Assembly: GCA_009711765.1 (NCBI GenBank)
Contig: VEND01000103.1
Location: 1 to 51,953 of the forward strand
DNA: 51,953 nucleotides
Direction of reading: 5' to 3'
From: Bacillota bacterium
GTDB lineage: Bacteria > Bacillota > Clostridia > Tissierellales > MES13
Positions 16,880-26,100 of this stretch are shown here, piece by piece (the stretch's first letter is position 1; the number at the start of each line of letters is the position of its first letter). Under the pieces are notes generated by a model. It ran no database searches, was not told the DNA's origin, and was given only the letters and a program-made list of their open reading frames with translations. Made by a program: the position numbers and the translations under genes.

Positions 16880-16908
16880 TTGACTTATTATATAATTTTT
16901 TAGATAAT
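16880..16908 (+). promoter_or_regulatory. cstA promoter, TTGACT-17-GATAAT
   Basis: The -35 box at 16880-16885 and -10 box at 16903-16908 predict a start near 16915 and a leader of about 100 bases. With the repeats at 16820-16869 it fills the 339-bp gap before cstA. Confidence 0.6.
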
Positions 16909-17013
16909 TTATACAGAGAGGTTTTTAAACTTAAGAGGGGGTGTTAAGCAAATAGCAAAATATTTAACAAAAAATTTTTCAAAATATTAAATTAATTTAA
17001 AGGGGGAATTTTT

Positions 17014-18678
17014 GTGAATTCTGCATTTCTAATTATTTTATGTATTATTTGGTTTGGAATTAGTTACAAATGGTATGGAACAAAAATTGAAAACAAGTTA
17101 GTCCAACCAAATGATAGTAATCAAACTCCTGCAGTTACAGAACAAGATGGTGTTGACTTTTATCCAGGTAAAAAGTCAATATTATTTGGTCACCATTTTT
17201 CTTCAATAGCTGGTGCAGGACCAATTCTTGGACCTATTGCAGCAGTTGCAGCCTTTGGTTGGGGCGGAACTATTTTATGGATTTTTATAGGTACAGTTTT
17301 TATCGGTGCAGTTCATGATTACTTATCGTTAATGTTATCTGTTCGATACAAAGGACAATCAATATCACAAATAGCTCAAGATGTTATTGGTACAAGAGCA
17401 AGGAACTTATTTTCTATATTTTTACTTATTACTTTGATATTAGTTGTTGCAGTATTTGGTTATGTTGCAGCGAACACCTTAACAAGTACTCCACAGGTTG
17501 TTATTCCAACATTTGGTTTAATACCACTAGCAATGATTTTTGGTTTTTTAGTTTACAAGAAAAATTTCCCACTACCTGTAGGTACAATAATAGCAATTTT
17601 AGGTTTATTTTTACTAATTTATTTAGGATATAAATTCCCACTTTCAGCTCCCTTTACTGGACAAGCTGAATTTGCGTTTTGGTTTATTTTACTCATGGGT
17701 TATGGTTTAATTGCATCTGTACTTCCAGTTTGGATGTTATTACAACCTAGAGATTATATCTCAAATTGGGTATTAATTATTGGTTTAACTTTAGGTATAG
17801 TTGGTACACTTATAACCCATCCAACTATTAATGCTCCGGCATTTACTAAAGTATCAGCTGAAGGCCAGGGACCTATTTGGCCAATGCTTTTCATTATGGT
17901 TGCATGTGGTGCTATATCAGGATTTCACTCTGTTGTAGGTAGTGGTACAACTAGTAAACAGCTAGCAAAGGAATCCGATGGTAAAGTTGTTGGCTATGGC
18001 GCTATGTTAATAGAAAGTGTTCTAGCTACTTTAGCTTTAATAACTGTTAGTGCAGGTTTATTCTGGGATCCACCTGCTGGTATGGAGAAATTAGGATTTT
18101 TCTATATGCTTGACCATGGTGGACCTATAAAGGCATTTGGTAAAGGTTATGGTGAGTTAGTTAAACCACTTCTTGGTGTATTTGGTATGTTATTTGGTAT
18201 TACAATGTTAAAAACCTTTGTTATGACAACCCTTGATACAACTATCCGTCTAGCAAGGTTTATAACAGCAGAACTTATAGGACCAAAGGTTCCTATATTT
18301 AAAAAGAGTAGATTGGCAGGATCTTTATTTGTAACTATTCCAGCATTCTATCTTGGATATACTGGAACATATAGTATAATTTGGCCTATGTTTGGTGCAT
18401 CTAATCAATTAGTTGCAGCATTAGCCTTATTAGTTGTTACAGCATACCTAGTTGGTGTTAAAAAACCAGCAAAATACACTTTATATCCTGCAGTGTTTAT
18501 GATTGTAACTACAATAGCAGCTTTAATATATCAAGGTTATCATCATTTATTTGTAGGAGAAATAAACTTAGTACTAGGAATTACTTCTATAGTATTAATA
18601 ATACTATCCCTAGTTGTAGGTAAAGAAGCAAAGGATATATTAGATAAAGCTAAGGAAGATAATAAACAAACTGTATAA
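17014..18678 (+). CDS. cstA: carbon starvation protein CstA, peptide/pyruvate transporter family
   Basis: The 554-residue protein has about 16 membrane segments and the family signatures HHFSSIAGAGPILGPI (about residues 66-81), GAVHDYLSLMLSVR and GFHSVVGSGTTSKQ. CstA and its relative BtsT move pyruvate or small peptides across the membrane and are induced when carbon runs out. The start is a GTG at 17014 after AAAGGGGGAA. This is the shorter Gram-positive form, compared with about 700 residues in E. coli. The phased repeats upstream and the nearby LytTR regulator suggest two-component control like BtsSR-btsT. It ends in a strong terminator. Confidence 0.9.
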   Translation: MNSAFLIILCIIWFGISYKWYGTKIENKLVQPNDSNQTPAVTEQDGVDFYPGKKSILFGHHFSSIAGAGPILGPIAAVAAFGWGGTILWIFIGTVFIGAVHDYLSLMLSVRYKGQSISQIAQDVIGTRARNLFSIFLLITLILVVAVFGYVAANTLTSTPQVVIPTFGLIPLAMIFGFLVYKKNFPLPVGTIIAILGLFLLIYLGYKFPLSAPFTGQAEFAFWFILLMGYGLIASVLPVWMLLQPRDYISNWVLIIGLTLGIVGTLITHPTINAPAFTKVSAEGQGPIWPMLFIMVACGAISGFHSVVGSGTTSKQLAKESDGKVVGYGAMLIESVLATLALITVSAGLFWDPPAGMEKLGFFYMLDHGGPIKAFGKGYGELVKPLLGVFGMLFGITMLKTFVMTTLDTTIRLARFITAELIGPKVPIFKKSRLAGSLFVTIPAFYLGYTGTYSIIWPMFGASNQLVAALALLVVTAYLVGVKKPAKYTLYPAVFMIVTTIAALIYQGYHHLFVGEINLVLGITSIVLIILSLVVGKEAKDILDKAKEDNKQTV

Positions 18679-18684
18679 TAATTT

Positions 18685-18716
18685 AGGTGCTAAGGAAAAT
18701 CCTTAGCACCTTTTTA
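18685..18716. terminator. bidirectional terminator after cstA
   Basis: A perfect 12-bp stem (18685-18696 with 18700-18711) with a 3-base loop ends in five T on the + strand. It overlaps the end of the convergent HlyD-type gene. Confidence 0.85.
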
Positions 18717-19943
18717 ACTATCTATTATATTCATACCTTCTTCTAGTTTATCATCTGGGGAAACTATTATTTTTTCTCCTTTTTCTAAACCATCTATAAT
18801 TTCTATTTCATCTTCTCCCTCTAGTCCTGTTTGAATTTTTCTTAATTTAGCCTTATTATTATCTACTACAAAAACATATTCACCATCATTTCTTTCAAAT
18901 ACAGCATCCTCAGAAACTATAAGAATATTTTCTTTAGTTTCAGTAACAACTTTTATATCTAATTCATAACCTACCTTTATATTTGGAATTTCTTCATTTA
19001 AAACTATTTCTATTTTTACTCTTTTTTGTTCTACCCCAAGGTCTGACATTTTACTAAAAGCCTTTGGATAAATTTTTGTAACTTTCCCACTATATCCAGA
19101 GATATCTAAATCTTCACTATATATATTAACCTTTGAATTAATTTTAATATCATCTATTTCACTTACTAATATATCTGATTCTAAATAAAGAGTTTTCTCA
19201 TCGCCTAACTCTAAAATAGGTGTTCCTGGATTAATAAAACTACCAAGTTTAACATGCCTTTCCATAACGGTCCCTTCGATTGGTGCTTTAATAGTATAAT
19301 TTTCTTTGCTTTTTTCTAAAATATCAAGCTGATATTTTATTCCCTTTATTTCTGCTTGGTATTTCTCCCTTATATATTTAGATACTCCCTTTTTTAAAGA
19401 GGATAATTCATTTTCTGCGATTTTTAATGCTTCTTTTTGAAGTTTTACATTTTCATTAGCTAACTTATAATCATCATAGCTTATAGCCCCTTCATTATAA
19501 AGCTTTTTACTATCTTCTAATTTTCTTTTTGCCCTTTCTAAATTTATTTTAGTAGAACTTACCCTAGCTTCTGCTTTATTTATTAGTTCTTTATCCGGAG
19601 TTTTTATAGCTTCTTTAAAGGATGCATTAAGTGCCTCTAACTTAGATTTTGTACTTTTTATTTCTAAATCTATTTGTTCTTTATCTAGTGAAGCTATTAT
19701 ATCTCCTTTAGTTAAGTAATCTCCTACTTGAACATTTAAATAATCTATCTCACCGGATACATTTGAATTAATAACCCTTTCTTTTCTTGACTTTACAAAA
19801 GCTATTTCTTCTACATATTTTTTAATATTTCCCTTCTCTACAGTGTAAGTTTCAGATTCAATTCCTTTAGTAGTACCATTATAATAAAATAATCCTCCAC
19901 CAATAAGTAACACTACTAATATAATTATTATATATTTTTTCAA
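18714..19943 (-). CDS. MacA/HlyD-type periplasmic adaptor protein
   Basis: The 409-residue protein has an N-terminal membrane anchor (about 3-23), a biotinyl-lipoyl-like half (VSGEIDYLNVQVGDYLTKGDIIASLD), a long coiled-coil hairpin (about 75-215) and a second lipoyl half plus beta-barrel (YTIKAPIEGTVMERHVKLGSFINPGTPILELG). It is the last gene of a TetR-ATPase-FtsX-adaptor operon. In Gram-positive cells such adaptors sit outside the membrane and link to MacB-type permeases that export peptides, lipids or antibiotics. The substrate is unknown. Confidence 0.85.
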   Translation of the reverse strand: MKKYIIIILVVLLIGGGLFYYNGTTKGIESETYTVEKGNIKKYVEEIAFVKSRKERVINSNVSGEIDYLNVQVGDYLTKGDIIASLDKEQIDLEIKSTKSKLEALNASFKEAIKTPDKELINKAEARVSSTKINLERAKRKLEDSKKLYNEGAISYDDYKLANENVKLQKEALKIAENELSSLKKGVSKYIREKYQAEIKGIKYQLDILEKSKENYTIKAPIEGTVMERHVKLGSFINPGTPILELGDEKTLYLESDILVSEIDDIKINSKVNIYSEDLDISGYSGKVTKIYPKAFSKMSDLGVEQKRVKIEIVLNEEIPNIKVGYELDIKVVTETKENILIVSEDAVFERNDGEYVFVVDNNKAKLRKIQTGLEGEDEIEIIDGLEKGEKIIVSPDDKLEEGMNIIDS

Positions 19944-19961
19944 CTCTAGATTCCCCCTTTA

Positions 19962-22316
19962 TTAAGTAATCCTGTTTTTTAAAGCTTCAATAAAATCAAG
20001 CTTATAAATTTTTTTCATCGTAGCAAGCTGTGCTAAAAATACAAATATTAACGTTACTATAACTGATACAATATAGGTTTTAAAAGAACTTTCTATATTT
20101 AGTGTATAAATCTCTGTACTAAATACTTTTTCTATATAATCTATCATATATTTTCCTAAAGGAATTCCTATCAAAATACCTAATATAGTCATAAAAGTAT
20201 TTTCTTTAAGTATCATTATAAATATTTCTTTTTTTGTAAAGCCCATAACTCTTAAGGATGAAAATTCTAATCTTCTTTCTGAAATCCCTAATATTGTAGA
20301 GTTATAAACAATAGCAAAACCTAACACACCGCCAAATAAAAGCATTACACCAATAGAATAAATCATTAAATCTAAAAATTCATTAAAAACACTTCGCATA
20401 TCCGATAAAGATTGTACTGAAGTAATATTTTTCATATCATCTAAATCTTTTTTTACATCACCATCTGAATTTAAATAAACTCCTGTTAATAAATTCTTTT
20501 GTAGTAGTTTCTCCCTCATAAAATCGATATTCATATATCCATTTAATCCAAGGGATTGCTTTATTATACCTTCTACCCTTACATATAAATCATCTTTACC
20601 GGGTATAAAGTTTTCTATTTTTACCTTTTCACCCTTTTTAACTCCTATATATTTTGCAAGTCCCTCTGATAGTAAGATACCTTTTTTAGGTAATTTTATG
20701 TTTTCATCTTTTAAATTTTTAAAATTGAAAAATTGTGTGTTATTTTCTAATCCAATGATGTTACAAACTTTATCTCTATGTCCATAAACAACCTCAAAGG
20801 GATATTCTATTTTTCCTTCTATATCTTTAACATTTGTGACCTGCTTTATATCCTTTATTACTTTATTATTTAATGGTTTAGAGAAATTAATATTATAATC
20901 CATCCTTTGAAACTTTCCATAATGATCAACAAATATAGAATTAAAGCTATCTTGAGAACTAAAGGGTAAAAAAATCACAACAAATGTTAAAGAAATTCCC
21001 AATGTTATGAAAATAAATCTTTTCTTACTTCTAAAAATATTCCTTAAAACCATCTTCCAGCTAAAGGATAATTTTTTCCATAAAACATTAAATCTATCAA
21101 GTAATATTCTATTTCCTGTTTTAGGTGGCTCAGGCCTCATAGATTCAGCGGGCATAATATTAAGTACCCTTCTTGTTCCCCATAGACCTGCTATTATACA
21201 AAATATTACCGATATTACAACTGCTAAAATCATGTATCTATAATAAAATGTTATCTTTAATATTGGAATATTAAAAAACATAATATACATCTTAGCTATA
21301 TAGCTAGAAAGTATACTCCCTAAAATAATTCCAAACACTGATCCTACTAAACCTATAGTTAATGAATATTTCATATAATGATTTATTAAAGACTTATTTC
21401 CATAACCTAAAGCCTTTAAAACTCCTATGGTCGTTCTGTCCTTTTTAACCATTCTAGATATCATTACTGCTATTATTATAGCTGCAACACCCAAAAAAAC
21501 AATTGGTATTGCCTTTGATGACTGTTTAGCTCCTTTAACCTCTTCTGAAACCATTTTATTACTTAATTGATTTTCCTTAGTTATTACTCTTTTAACTCCA
21601 TATCTTTCAAGTTCTTCTTCTAATTTATTTTTAAGCTTATCTATGTCATAACCTTCCTTAGCCTTAATTAAAACTTGATTATAACTTCCTTTATATCCAA
21701 AACTTTGCTTTGCAAATTCCTCTGATACAAAAATAACACCAAAACCTTCTGGATCTGGAAGTAATGTTTGCTCATCTTCCATTAAATATACATATTCTGG
21801 ACTTCCTACTATACCATTAACCTTTAACTTATAATTTCTACCCATAATTTGTGGTCTAACAAATTCATCAATTTTAATATTCCTTGCACTTGCAAATTGG
21901 TTTATCATTAAAGCTTCATTATTAGGGTTTTTTATGAAATTTCCCTTCTCTAAATATAATGAATTAATTTGGTCTCGTTTTTCTTTAGTTGAAATTATCC
22001 TTACATTAACCTTCTCATCATCATCTGTCTTAAGTGGAACATCAAATACTAGTCTTCCTTCTGCTTTTTTAACCCCTTCAATGTTTGTAATTTCTTCTAT
22101 AGCATTATCAGGTATCTTTACTAATTGGACATAAAGGTCAGAAAAATTAGTTATTTTATAATAGTGCTTAACTGTATTATCTAAGTTAACAGCCCCCATA
22201 CTTACGGCTGTATAAATTGTTAAACCAACTATAACGACAACAGTTATAGCAATAAACTGCCCTTTTGTATTTTTTATCATTCTAAGAAGTCTAAGATCTA
22301 ATTTTTTCATTACCAT
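19962..22316 (-). CDS. FtsX-family ABC permease (MacB-like)
   Basis: The 784-residue protein has an N-terminal membrane segment, a large extracytoplasmic domain (about 45-265), three segments (270-395), a second N-terminal-like segment (about 430-450), another external domain (455-650) and three final segments: the duplicated FtsX plan. It should use the preceding ATPase and the following adaptor for mechanical export rather than classical transport. The start overlaps the ATPase stop (ATGGTAATG); the second ATG at 22310 in a TAATG junction is equally possible and would couple translation. Confidence 0.85.
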   Translation of the reverse strand: MVMKKLDLRLLRMIKNTKGQFIAITVVVIVGLTIYTAVSMGAVNLDNTVKHYYKITNFSDLYVQLVKIPDNAIEEITNIEGVKKAEGRLVFDVPLKTDDDEKVNVRIISTKEKRDQINSLYLEKGNFIKNPNNEALMINQFASARNIKIDEFVRPQIMGRNYKLKVNGIVGSPEYVYLMEDEQTLLPDPEGFGVIFVSEEFAKQSFGYKGSYNQVLIKAKEGYDIDKLKNKLEEELERYGVKRVITKENQLSNKMVSEEVKGAKQSSKAIPIVFLGVAAIIIAVMISRMVKKDRTTIGVLKALGYGNKSLINHYMKYSLTIGLVGSVFGIILGSILSSYIAKMYIMFFNIPILKITFYYRYMILAVVISVIFCIIAGLWGTRRVLNIMPAESMRPEPPKTGNRILLDRFNVLWKKLSFSWKMVLRNIFRSKKRFIFITLGISLTFVVIFLPFSSQDSFNSIFVDHYGKFQRMDYNINFSKPLNNKVIKDIKQVTNVKDIEGKIEYPFEVVYGHRDKVCNIIGLENNTQFFNFKNLKDENIKLPKKGILLSEGLAKYIGVKKGEKVKIENFIPGKDDLYVRVEGIIKQSLGLNGYMNIDFMREKLLQKNLLTGVYLNSDGDVKKDLDDMKNITSVQSLSDMRSVFNEFLDLMIYSIGVMLLFGGVLGFAIVYNSTILGISERRLEFSSLRVMGFTKKEIFIMILKENTFMTILGILIGIPLGKYMIDYIEKVFSTEIYTLNIESSFKTYIVSVIVTLIFVFLAQLATMKKIYKLDFIEALKNRIT

Positions 22317-23020
22317 TCAATCCTTTCAGGATCAGTTGGATTTTCATTTATTTCAGTATCAATTATCTCTCCACTTCTCATATGTAAAACCCTATCTGCT
22401 ATATTTCCTATAGCTGAATTATGGGTAATAATTACAACTGTTTTATTATATTTTTTGTTTATATTATTTAATAATGATAATATAGAAACCCCTGTCTCAT
22501 AATCTAGGGCACCTGTAGGTTCATCACATAAAAGAAGTAATGGATTTTTAGCTACAGCCCTTGCTATTGCAACTCTTTGTTGTTCTCCACCACTCATTTG
22601 AGACGGGAAATGAGCCTTTCTATCATAAAGACCTACATCCTTTAAAATATTTTCAATATTTAATGAGTCTTTACATATTTCTGTGGCTAATTCTATATTT
22701 TCTATAGCTGTTAGATTAGACATAAGATTATAAAATTGAAATACAAAACCTATCTCATTTCTTCTATACAAAGTCAATTTCTTTTCTTCAAAGGCGGTTA
22801 TCTCATTATTATTAATAAACACTTTTCCTTTAGTAGGTGTATCCATCCCACCAATTATATTTAATAAAGTACTTTTTCCAGAGCCACTAGGTCCTAATAT
22901 TACAACAAACTCTCCTTTGTAAATATCAAAGGTTGCATTTTTTAATGCTTTAACCTTTACTTCCCCCATTTTGTATTCCTTACTAATATCCTTAACACTA
23001 ATTAATATCTCTTTTCCCAT
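22310..23020 (-). CDS. ABC transporter ATPase (MacB/LolD type)
   Basis: The 236-residue protein has Walker [11 protein letters not shown]-loop FVFQFYNLM, signature MSGGEQQR, Walker [13 protein letters not shown] and switch histidine VIITHN. The sequence [19 protein letters not shown] is typical of ATPases that pair with FtsX-type permeases. It lies between the TetR regulator (15 bp) and the permease gene (overlapping), so all are one operon. Confidence 0.92.
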   Translation of the reverse strand: MGKEILISVKDISKEYKMGEVKVKALKNATFDIYKGEFVVILGPSGSGKSTLLNIIGGMDTPTKGKVFINNNEITAFEEKKLTLYRRNEIGFVFQFYNLMSNLTAIENIELATEICKDSLNIENILKDVGLYDRKAHFPSQMSGGEQQRVAIARAVAKNPLLLLCDEPTGALDYETGVSILSLLNNINKKYNKTVVIITHNSAIGNIADRVLHMRSGEIIDTEINENPTDPERIEW

Positions 23021-23035
23021 ATCATCACCTACCTT

Positions 23036-23647
23036 TTAATTCTCTCTAAAAATAAATTTAATCTTACTTCTTATATTCTCTTTAGTTTCATTTAAGTTAG
23101 TATCATCAGTATATGCATATAAACATATCTCATAAATAATAGACCCATATATAACCTCTACGGCCTCTTTTGTATCAAAATCCTTTTTAATTAACTTTTT
23201 ATCTTTAAGAAGAAGTAATAACTTATGAATCTTATCCATAAGTTTATAATCCATTTGCATTAACTTATTAAATAACTTAAATTTAGTTTTAAAACTTTTA
23301 ATAGCAACAAAGATTATTTCTCTTATTAAATTTTTACTTATGAAACTAATATTTTCAATATAACTTAAAATAAATTCAGATATAATATCAGAAACAGTAT
23401 TATTATCTATATCTATTTCATCTAAATTATATTTTTCTTCAATTCCAAATTCTTCAGACATAATAGCAAGAAAAATATCAGCTTTAGATTCGAAATAGTT
23501 ATATACAGTTCCAACCCCTAGTCCAGATCTTTTTGCAATCTCTTTAGAAGTTGTTTTATCATAACCTTTGTCTAAAAAAAGTTTTTTTGAAACCTCTAAT
23601 ATTTTTTTTCTAGTTCTTTTTTTCTTAAACTGTCTTAATCCTACCAT
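23036..23647 (-). CDS. TetR-family repressor of the export operon
   Basis: The 203-residue protein has an N-terminal helix-turn-helix (about 12-60, KKILEVSKKLFLDKGYDKTTSKEIAKRSG then VGTVYNYFESKADIF) and a helical ligand domain. It is the first gene of the export operon, with two inverted-repeat operators directly at its promoter, so it most likely represses itself and the transporter until an effector binds. The effector is unknown and is probably the exported compound. GAGGTG precedes the ATG. Confidence 0.9.
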   Translation of the reverse strand: MVGLRQFKKKRTRKKILEVSKKLFLDKGYDKTTSKEIAKRSGLGVGTVYNYFESKADIFLAIMSEEFGIEEKYNLDEIDIDNNTVSDIISEFILSYIENISFISKNLIREIIFVAIKSFKTKFKLFNKLMQMDYKLMDKIHKLLLLLKDKKLIKKDFDTKEAVEVIYGSIIYEICLYAYTDDTNLNETKENIRSKIKFIFREN

Positions 23648-23665
23648 GTAAACACCTCTTTAAAA

Positions 23666-23695
23666 ATGAATTGATTCATTTATGAACCTATTCAT
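23666..23695. promoter_or_regulatory. tandem TetR operators
   Basis: Two inverted repeats of the form ATGAA-N4-TTCAT lie at 23666-23679 (ATGAATTGATTCAT) and 23682-23695 (ATGAACCTATTCAT), with centres 16 bp apart. The first extends to a longer AAATGAAT/ATTCATTT palindrome at 23664-23681. They begin just after the -10 box of the operon promoter and cover its start site. Confidence 0.75.
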
Positions 23696-23724
23696 ATTTT
23701 ATTACTTTTACATTCATATGTCAA
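23696..23724 (-). promoter_or_regulatory. export operon promoter, TTGACA-17-TAAAAT
   Basis: On the - strand a perfect -35 box (23724-23719) and a good -10 box (23701-23696) have ideal spacing. The start near 23689 lies inside the operators. Confidence 0.7.
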
Positions 23725-23737
23725 TTTAGGTAATAAA

Positions 23738-23757
23738 AAAACAGGGATATCCCTGCT
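23738..23757 (-). terminator. PAP2 gene terminator
   Basis: The palindrome CAGGGATATCCCTG (23742-23755) is followed on the - strand by seven T, directly after the PAP2 stop codon. Confidence 0.75.
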
Positions 23758-24297
23758 TTATAGAAAAATATTTATAAAATATGGATGTACTAAATATGAT
23801 GTGCTACTTCCAAGGATTATACCAACCATAACATCTGATGGGTAATGTACTCCAACATATATTCTAGATATACCAATTATAGTTGCTAACCCCATTATTA
23901 TTGCCATTAAATAAGGTATATTAAGTGAAATAACTGTTGCCATGGAAAAACTAGCTGTTGTATGCCCTGAAGGAAATGAGTAATCTTTTAAAGTAATATT
24001 ATAAGTATTTATATTTTCTAATATATCGTAGGGTCTAACTCTTGAAAACTTATTTTTTATTACTCTTACAAATAAATGACTCAAAGTTATCGAAACTAAA
24101 ATTTCAAATCCAATTATCCTAGTTTTGTTTTTTCCAAATAACAATAATATTAATGGTAATAAAATGCTAAATACTGCCCCTCCTAGTCTTGTTAGATAGG
24201 GCATAGTTATATCTAGAGGTCTACATTTTAATTTTCCATTTAAAAAATAAAATATTTTTTGGTCTCCATTTGTAAAATGTTTAAATAAATTTTTCAT
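23758..24297 (-). CDS. PAP2-family membrane phosphatase
   Basis: The protein has about 179 residues from the ATG at 24297, which suits the AAGGGA site better than the ATG at 24306 that would touch it. Five to six membrane segments surround the acid-phosphatase motifs: KNKFSRVRPYD (motif 1), YSFPSGHTTAS (motif 2) and RIYVGVHYPSDVMVG (motif 3), with both catalytic histidines present. Such proteins act on undecaprenyl pyrophosphate or other lipid phosphates on the outer face of the membrane. It stands alone between two terminators, so its exact substrate is not indicated. Confidence 0.88.
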   Translation of the reverse strand: MKNLFKHFTNGDQKIFYFLNGKLKCRPLDITMPYLTRLGGAVFSILLPLILLLFGKNKTRIIGFEILVSITLSHLFVRVIKNKFSRVRPYDILENINTYNITLKDYSFPSGHTTASFSMATVISLNIPYLMAIIMGLATIIGISRIYVGVHYPSDVMVGIILGSSTSYLVHPYFINIFL

Positions 24298-24440
24298 AAT
24301 ATTCATTCCCTTTAATAATTTAATCTCCTTATATTAAATTATAATGTATTTGATATCTTCTTGTAAATAACTAAAATAGATTTGTATATAAAAAAGATTA
24401 TAGTAAAACATATATATATATTTATTTAGGGAGTGTTTTA

Positions 24441-25004
24441 ATGGATTATATAGTAGATTTACAAAAACATATCATAGATACTTCTTTAAAAAATGGAGCT
24501 CTTTTAGTTGGTTTTACAAAAATAAGGCGAATAGAACCTGTTATAATACTAGGTTTTCCCTTTTCCGATGAGTGGTTTTTAAAAAATCCTATTAAAATAA
24601 CTAAACAGTTAGGTAAAGATTATAATCAAAGTAAAAATGTTCAAAGGACACTTAATAAAATACTTAGTAAAGAAGGTTTCTACACACAGAATAAAAGTGT
24701 ATTATCTATATACGGAGATTTTCGTCCCTTGGCTGTTTCAGCCAATTTAGGAGAGTGGGGGAGAAATGGATTAGTAGTAAATGAAAAATATGGCTCTAAT
24801 TTATTATTTGCAGCAACCTTTACTAACGCTCCATTTGATACTCAAAATAATAATAATAGTTTAAAACACTGTAGTGATTGTAAACAATGTATTAGTTCAT
24901 GTCCTAATAATGCCTTTGAAAATAATAGATTTCACTTTTTAAGATGTCTTCCCTATGCATTAAAGGGATGTTCTGAATGTTTAAAAAACTGTAGTAAAAA
25001 TTAA
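24441..25004 (+). CDS. short QueG-like double [4Fe-4S] protein
   Basis: The 187-residue protein has a C-terminal ferredoxin-like region with eight cysteines: CSDCKQCISSCP, then LRC and CSECLKNC. Upstream, NLGEWGRNGLVVNEKYGSNLLFAATFTNAPF matches the region before the clusters in epoxyqueuosine reductase (QueG) relatives. True QueG has about 380 residues with a cobalamin-binding domain; this protein is about half as long and lacks most of it, so it is better called a QueG-like iron-sulfur protein than a queuosine enzyme. GGGAGTG precedes the ATG. Its TAA overlaps the stop of the convergent flippase gene in TTAA. Confidence 0.65.
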   Translation: MDYIVDLQKHIIDTSLKNGALLVGFTKIRRIEPVIILGFPFSDEWFLKNPIKITKQLGKDYNQSKNVQRTLNKILSKEGFYTQNKSVLSIYGDFRPLAVSANLGEWGRNGLVVNEKYGSNLLFAATFTNAPFDTQNNNNSLKHCSDCKQCISSCPNNAFENNRFHFLRCLPYALKGCSECLKNCSKN

Positions 25005-26002
25005 CCTTTAATTTTATCAATCAATACTACTCCACCACATACAATAATTTTAAAATAAAATGTTAAACCTCTCCATATTAAAACTGCATAGGCAAGCATT
25101 TCCGGTGTGAAAAATGTTTTAAATAATAAATAAAATCCTGCCTCTGAAGCTCCGGCCTTTCCTGGTATAGGAATATATGAAATAGCAATATGAAGGAGTG
25201 GTTGTAAAAATACCATCTTTAAAAAAGATACTTCATTAAAACCTAACGCTATATAAACTATATACGTTACACTGAAATACGATAATAATTTTAAAAAACA
25301 TAATATTGCTATTTTTAGTGATTTGATCTTATTATTTTTTATTTTATTAGTTCCCTTTAAATACTCATCTATATTATTATTAAGTTTAATTTTATACTTT
25401 TCTATATTTTTTATAGGTTTTATACGGTTTAGTATATTTAGTATTTTAAATAAAACTTTCTTTGTAATTACTGAATTAGAAAATGTTAAAGCAATAAAAA
25501 TTATAACTGAAATTCTTAATATAATTCCAAACATAACAAAGGGAAAAGCTATAGTTACATCTCTATATAAAAAACTAATATTAAATATTAAACCAATAAT
25601 TAAAAAGAATGCTAAAACCAATTCATTAATAATAAATTTAACGGTTAAGATAGAGGAAATTTCTCCTATCTTTAAACCATTTCTTTTCATAGAATAATAT
25701 AAAGAAGGAGGCCCTCCACTGGCAAAGGGAGTTATACTAATATAATATTGACCTATCATTGTTGTTTTCAAAGACTTAAAATAATTGCCATCTAAATGGA
25801 TCATTTTAGTAAGATTATATAAAACAGCACCATCTAAAATCCAAAATATTATCATTATTAATATACCTAAAGTTATATATAAGGGTTCTATTCTTTTTAC
25901 AACTGTTTTAAGCTCATACAAATTACCATTAGAAGTTAATGCATTAAAAGTTAATATAACAACTACTACAATTATAATAAAGTTTAAAATATTTCTTTTC
26001 AT
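25001..26002 (-). CDS. YbhN/AglD-type lipid flippase-like membrane protein
   Basis: The protein has about 333 residues and eight membrane segments and belongs to the lysylphosphatidylglycerol synthetase transmembrane family (PF03706), with TPFASGGPPSLYY near residue 75 and YIPIPGKAGASEAGFY near residue 283 as conserved loops. Members of this family flip or move lipids or lipid-linked sugars. There is no C-terminal transferase domain, so it is not a full MprF. The ATG at 26002, with AGGTGGG upstream, is preferred over a GTG at 26011. Confidence 0.85.
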   Translation of the reverse strand: MKRNILNFIIIVVVVILTFNALTSNGNLYELKTVVKRIEPLYITLGILIMIIFWILDGAVLYNLTKMIHLDGNYFKSLKTTMIGQYYISITPFASGGPPSLYYSMKRNGLKIGEISSILTVKFIINELVLAFFLIIGLIFNISFLYRDVTIAFPFVMFGIILRISVIIFIALTFSNSVITKKVLFKILNILNRIKPIKNIEKYKIKLNNNIDEYLKGTNKIKNNKIKSLKIAILCFLKLLSYFSVTYIVYIALGFNEVSFLKMVFLQPLLHIAISYIPIPGKAGASEAGFYLLFKTFFTPEMLAYAVLIWRGLTFYFKIIVCGGVVLIDKIKG

Positions 26003-26067
26003 AATACCCACCTATAACCTTATATTTATTCTTATTTTATGAGAAATATAACCATATTATAAGATAT

Positions 26068-26097
26068 AAAAGCTCCTACTTGCAAGTAGGAGCTTTT
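26068..26097. terminator. terminator of the ABC-2 operon
   Basis: This is a 30-bp perfect palindrome with a central TTGCAA, followed by T-rich sequence on both strands. It sits 4 bp after the last permease gene of the operon on the - strand. Confidence 0.85.
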
Positions 26098-26100
26098 GTT

